Of a stretch of DNA of 64,000 bases, positions 61,907 to 64,000 are shown one piece after another (positions within the stretch are counted from its first letter, which is position 1; the number at the start of each line of letters is the position of its first letter). Below the pieces are notes generated by a model that saw only the letters and a list, made by a program, of their open reading frames with translations, made no database searches and had not been told where the DNA came from. The position numbers were made by a program, and so were the translations under genes. Origin of the DNA: Burkholderia sp. Bp8992 (GTDB taxonomy: Bacteria; Pseudomonadota; Gammaproteobacteria; Burkholderiales; Burkholderiaceae); assembly GCF_003853705.1 (NCBI RefSeq), contig NZ_QTQI01000007.1, forward strand, positions 186,001 through 250,000, read 5' to 3'.

Positions 61907-62824
61907 TCAGGCGAGCGCATCCGACAGGCGTCGGTGCAGGGTCGTGACGGCGAGCGGCAGGCGCGGACCGAAGCCGAGCAGGAACAGCGCATCGAGCGAC
62001 ACCACGCGTTGCGCGCGGCCGGCCGGCGTCGCGCCGAAGCCGGGCGTTGCCAGCAGCGCGGCGCGACCGCCGACGGCCGCGAGCCCTTCGTCGGAGATCA
62101 GCACGACGTCGGGCGCGGCGGCCGCGAGCGCCTCGGTCGTCAGCGGCTTGTAGTGATCGAAGCCCTGCATCGCGTTGCGCGCGCCCGCGTAGTGGATCAT
62201 CGCGTCGGCGGCCGTGCGCTGGCCGGCGACGAGTGCCTGGTTGCCGGTATGGTTCAGCACGAACAGCACGCGCGGCGACTGCGCGCCGCCGGGCGCGCGC
62301 GCGGCGACCGCGTCGCGCGCGGCCTGCCAGTCGCGATCGAAGCGTTGCAGCAACGCGGTGCCTGCGTCGCGCACGTCGAGTGCCTGAGCGATGCCGGTAA
62401 TCTTTGCGCGCGCCGATTCGACGTCGTGGCGCTCGTCGAACGTCGTGACCGTGACGCCGGCGCCTTTCACCTGCGCGATCGCGGTCGGCGGGCCGGCTTC
62501 AGCCGACGCAAGTACGAGATCGGGCCGCAGCGACAGCAGCCCTTCGGCCGACAGCGCGCGCTGGTAGCCGACTTTCGGCAAACGCTTCGCGGCGTCGGGA
62601 TACGTGCAGGTCGTGTCTGCGCCGACGAGCCGGTAGCGCGGCGTCTCGGCACCGCCGAGCGCGAACGCGGTTTCCGCGAGCGCGCCGCCGATCACGACCA
62701 CGCGTTTCTGCGCGGCCGAAGCAACCTGCGCGAGCACGCTGCCGGGCAGCGCGCCCGCGAGCGCACCGGCCGCCGCGCCGGCGAGTACTGCGCGGCGGCG
62801 CGGATCGAACGGCCGCGCGCTCAC
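61907..62824 (-). CDS. hmuT: Hemin-binding periplasmic protein
   Basis: A 305-residue exported binding protein with a Tat-like N-terminus (PFDPRRRAVLAGAAAGALAGALPGSVLA). The mature part belongs to the cluster 8 (FhuD/BtuF-like) family: VVVIGGALAETAFALGG, YPDAAKRLPKVGYQRALSAEGLLSLRPDLVLAS (with the conserved Tyr axial ligand candidate at GYQR). The start is GTG 62824, and its last two bases overlap the hmuS stop codon (GTGA). Confidence 0.88.
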   Translation of the reverse strand: MSARPFDPRRRAVLAGAAAGALAGALPGSVLAQVASAAQKRVVVIGGALAETAFALGGAETPRYRLVGADTTCTYPDAAKRLPKVGYQRALSAEGLLSLRPDLVLASAEAGPPTAIAQVKGAGVTVTTFDERHDVESARAKITGIAQALDVRDAGTALLQRFDRDWQAARDAVAARAPGGAQSPRVLFVLNHTGNQALVAGQRTAADAMIHYAGARNAMQGFDHYKPLTTEALAAAAPDVVLISDEGLAAVGGRAALLATPGFGATPAGRAQRVVSLDALFLLGFGPRLPLAVTTLHRRLSDALA

Positions 62825-63912
62825 CGCGCGTCCCCGTGCGCGGCCACCGGCAGCGTCGCGACGAGCGCACGCCAGTCGTCGCGTTCGACCTTGCCGGGCT
62901 TGCGCTCGCCGAACAGCAGCGCCACGTGGTCGCCCTGCCGGTCGAACAGTTCGAGCGACGTGACGATGCCGTCGCTCGTCGGCTTCTTCACGACCCAGGC
63001 GGCGGCGATCAGGTCCTCGCGCACATGCAGGTTGAAGTCGGGGTCGAGCACGTTGATCCACGCGCCAACCTCGCGCACGTTCGCGACGGGGCCCGTATGG
63101 ATCTGGATCATCCCCGCGTTGCCGACGAACACCATGATCGGCTGGCCGCTTCGTGCGGCCTGCTGGAGCACGTGGCGCAGCGCATGCGCGGTCTCGACCG
63201 GATACGCGTAGCGCGGATCGGCAAGGCGCAGCGCCTGCATGCGGCTCACGCCGAAGCGCTGCGTGATGCCGAAGAACTGGTGCGTGTCGGTCATCGCGTC
63301 CCACGCGGCGCGGAAGCCCGCGACGTCGATCTCGGTATCGGCGCGCTCGGGCGTTTTCGGTGCGGCGGGCGCGACGTCGAGGCCCGGCTCCTGCGACGGT
63401 GCGCGCCAGCGTTCGACGAACGCGTCGTACGCCGCATGGTCGCTGTGCGCGCGCAGGTACACCTTGTGGATTGCATGGCCTTGCGCGTCGAAGAACTGCA
63501 GGCTCTGCAGCGGGCCGTGCGCGGTTTCGTCGCGCACCGCGAACGCCGACACCCAGTGGCGATAGAAGATGCGCAGGTCGATGTCGCCGAGCGCGAGGCC
63601 GACGGGGCCGTCATGGCTCATCTGCGCATATTCGCCGTCCTTCTCGTGGACGGCCGTGTCGTTGCGCGTGAGCGCCATCACGCGGCCGAGGCGCGGCATT
63701 TCCTCGAACATCGCCGGAAAGCGCGCGTCGAGCCGCACGACGTGCTCGCCGACGAACGCGGCGAGCGCCTCGCCTTCGCTGACGCCGAGCGCCTGCGCAA
63801 CGTCGCGGTTGCGCAGCTGGCGCTCGGTCTTGAGCTTGATGAACGCGTCACGCAGCGCGGCGGCCGCGCGGGCCGGCGTGGCTGGTTGACCGGGAAGGGC
63901 GGATTGCATCAT
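62821..63912 (-). CDS. hmuS: Hemin-degrading factor
   Basis: A 363-residue cytosolic heme-handling/degrading protein with two similar halves, each with a heme-binding His region (TDTHQFFGITQRFGVSRMQALRLA). ALGVSEGEALAAFVG is the family's N-terminal motif. It starts with ATG-ATG after AAGGAG. It is downstream of the receptor gene by 49 bases, and its stop overlaps hmuT. Confidence 0.9.
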   Translation of the reverse strand: MMQSALPGQPATPARAAAALRDAFIKLKTERQLRNRDVAQALGVSEGEALAAFVGEHVVRLDARFPAMFEEMPRLGRVMALTRNDTAVHEKDGEYAQMSHDGPVGLALGDIDLRIFYRHWVSAFAVRDETAHGPLQSLQFFDAQGHAIHKVYLRAHSDHAAYDAFVERWRAPSQEPGLDVAPAAPKTPERADTEIDVAGFRAAWDAMTDTHQFFGITQRFGVSRMQALRLADPRYAYPVETAHALRHVLQQAARSGQPIMVFVGNAGMIQIHTGPVANVREVGAWINVLDPDFNLHVREDLIAAAWVVKKPTSDGIVTSLELFDRQGDHVALLFGERKPGKVERDDWRALVATLPVAAHGDAR

Positions 63913-63961
63913 GTCGGACTCCTTCGTGTAACGGTTGAGGTGGTTGCGCGGGCGGCGCGCA

Positions 63962-64000
63962 TCAGAAATCCACTTTCATGCTGACGGCGACCGTGCGGCC
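63962..64000 (-). CDS. hmuR: C-terminal end of a TonB-dependent hemin receptor (partial)
   Basis: Only the last 12 codons are inside the window: GRTVAVSMKVDF, stop. An alternating hydrophobic strand ending in Phe is the classic outer-membrane barrel terminus, and the place upstream of hmuS fits the hemin/TonB receptor. The gene continues beyond the right edge. Confidence 0.75.
   Translation of the reverse strand, partial: GRTVAVSMKVDF

Noticed and set aside
1-64000. CRISPR arrays, tRNA or rRNA genes, intact insertion sequences
   Set aside because: No regularly spaced repeats, cloverleaf-like stretches, rRNA-like blocks or transposase genes were recognised on reading the window; a dedicated search (tRNAscan, ISfinder) would be decisive.

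Overview
The window is about 64 kb of GC-rich DNA (roughly two thirds G+C) with codon use, gene families and gene order typical of Burkholderia, most likely the Burkholderia cepacia complex. The mixture of accessory catabolism, many LysR-type regulators and a hemin-uptake operon would suit a secondary chromosome, but that is an inference. No rRNA, tRNA, intact insertion sequence, prophage or CRISPR array was seen. Genes are dense on both strands. The only long gene-poor stretch is 21.2-23.7 kb, which is visibly poorer in GC and carries a frameshifted C-terminal remnant of a phage-type integrase.

Layout: 0-6 kb, envelope proteins (DUF1254 lipoprotein, giant AsmA-like DUF748 protein with a clear terminator). 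6-8 kb, a secreted phosphodiesterase-like protein. 8-13.5 kb, a LysR gene divergent from a five-gene operon (permease, ATPase, binding protein, permease, LOG-family protein). 13.5-15.6 kb, Pmp3-like peptide, LysR and lipoprotein. 15.7-18.5 kb, a cyanide-insensitive-type bd oxidase operon (subunit I, subunit II, a 59-residue DUF2474 peptide) with a perfect FNR/ANR box upstream and a terminator downstream. 18.8-21.2 kb, threonine aldolase, DUF1059 and an ArgP-like regulator. 23.7-25.5 kb, persulfide dioxygenase-rhodanese fusion and a GST. 25.6-29.1 kb, PAP2 phosphatase and a divergent MFS/LysR pair.

29.1-35.7 kb holds what looks like a catabolic module: IclR regulator, HMG-CoA-lyase-type lyase, class III CoA-transferase, MFS importer and a Tat-exported amidohydrolase/lactonase, with three matching 17-bp palindromes between regulator and operon. 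35.7-40.2 kb has an ArsR-SRPBCC pair, a second SRPBCC gene, GNAT, a secreted HExxH protein, and a TetR/SDR divergent pair with two matching operators. 40.3-46.5 kb has FabV and then a GbsR-type regulator followed by an operon of four redox/membrane proteins (SDR-DoxX, DUF2269, DCC thiol oxidoreductase, membrane-fused TIGR01777 epimerase). The same palindrome lies in front of the regulator and in front of the operon. This is the best candidate here for an undescribed system.

46.6-53 kb: GST, serine hydrolase, HIT protein, small surface proteins, ICMT-like methyltransferase, ureidoglycine aminohydrolase. 53.2-55.5 kb has a different base composition: monofunctional proline dehydrogenase, then a SnoaL-like protein plus MarR regulator whose promoter has a palindrome filling the -35/-10 spacer. 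55.7-59.9 kb: antibiotic-kinase-like protein, short class A penicillin-binding protein, TRIC-family protein, VOC protein. 59.96-64 kb: hemin operon hmuSTUV, with the last codons of the TonB-dependent receptor at the right edge.
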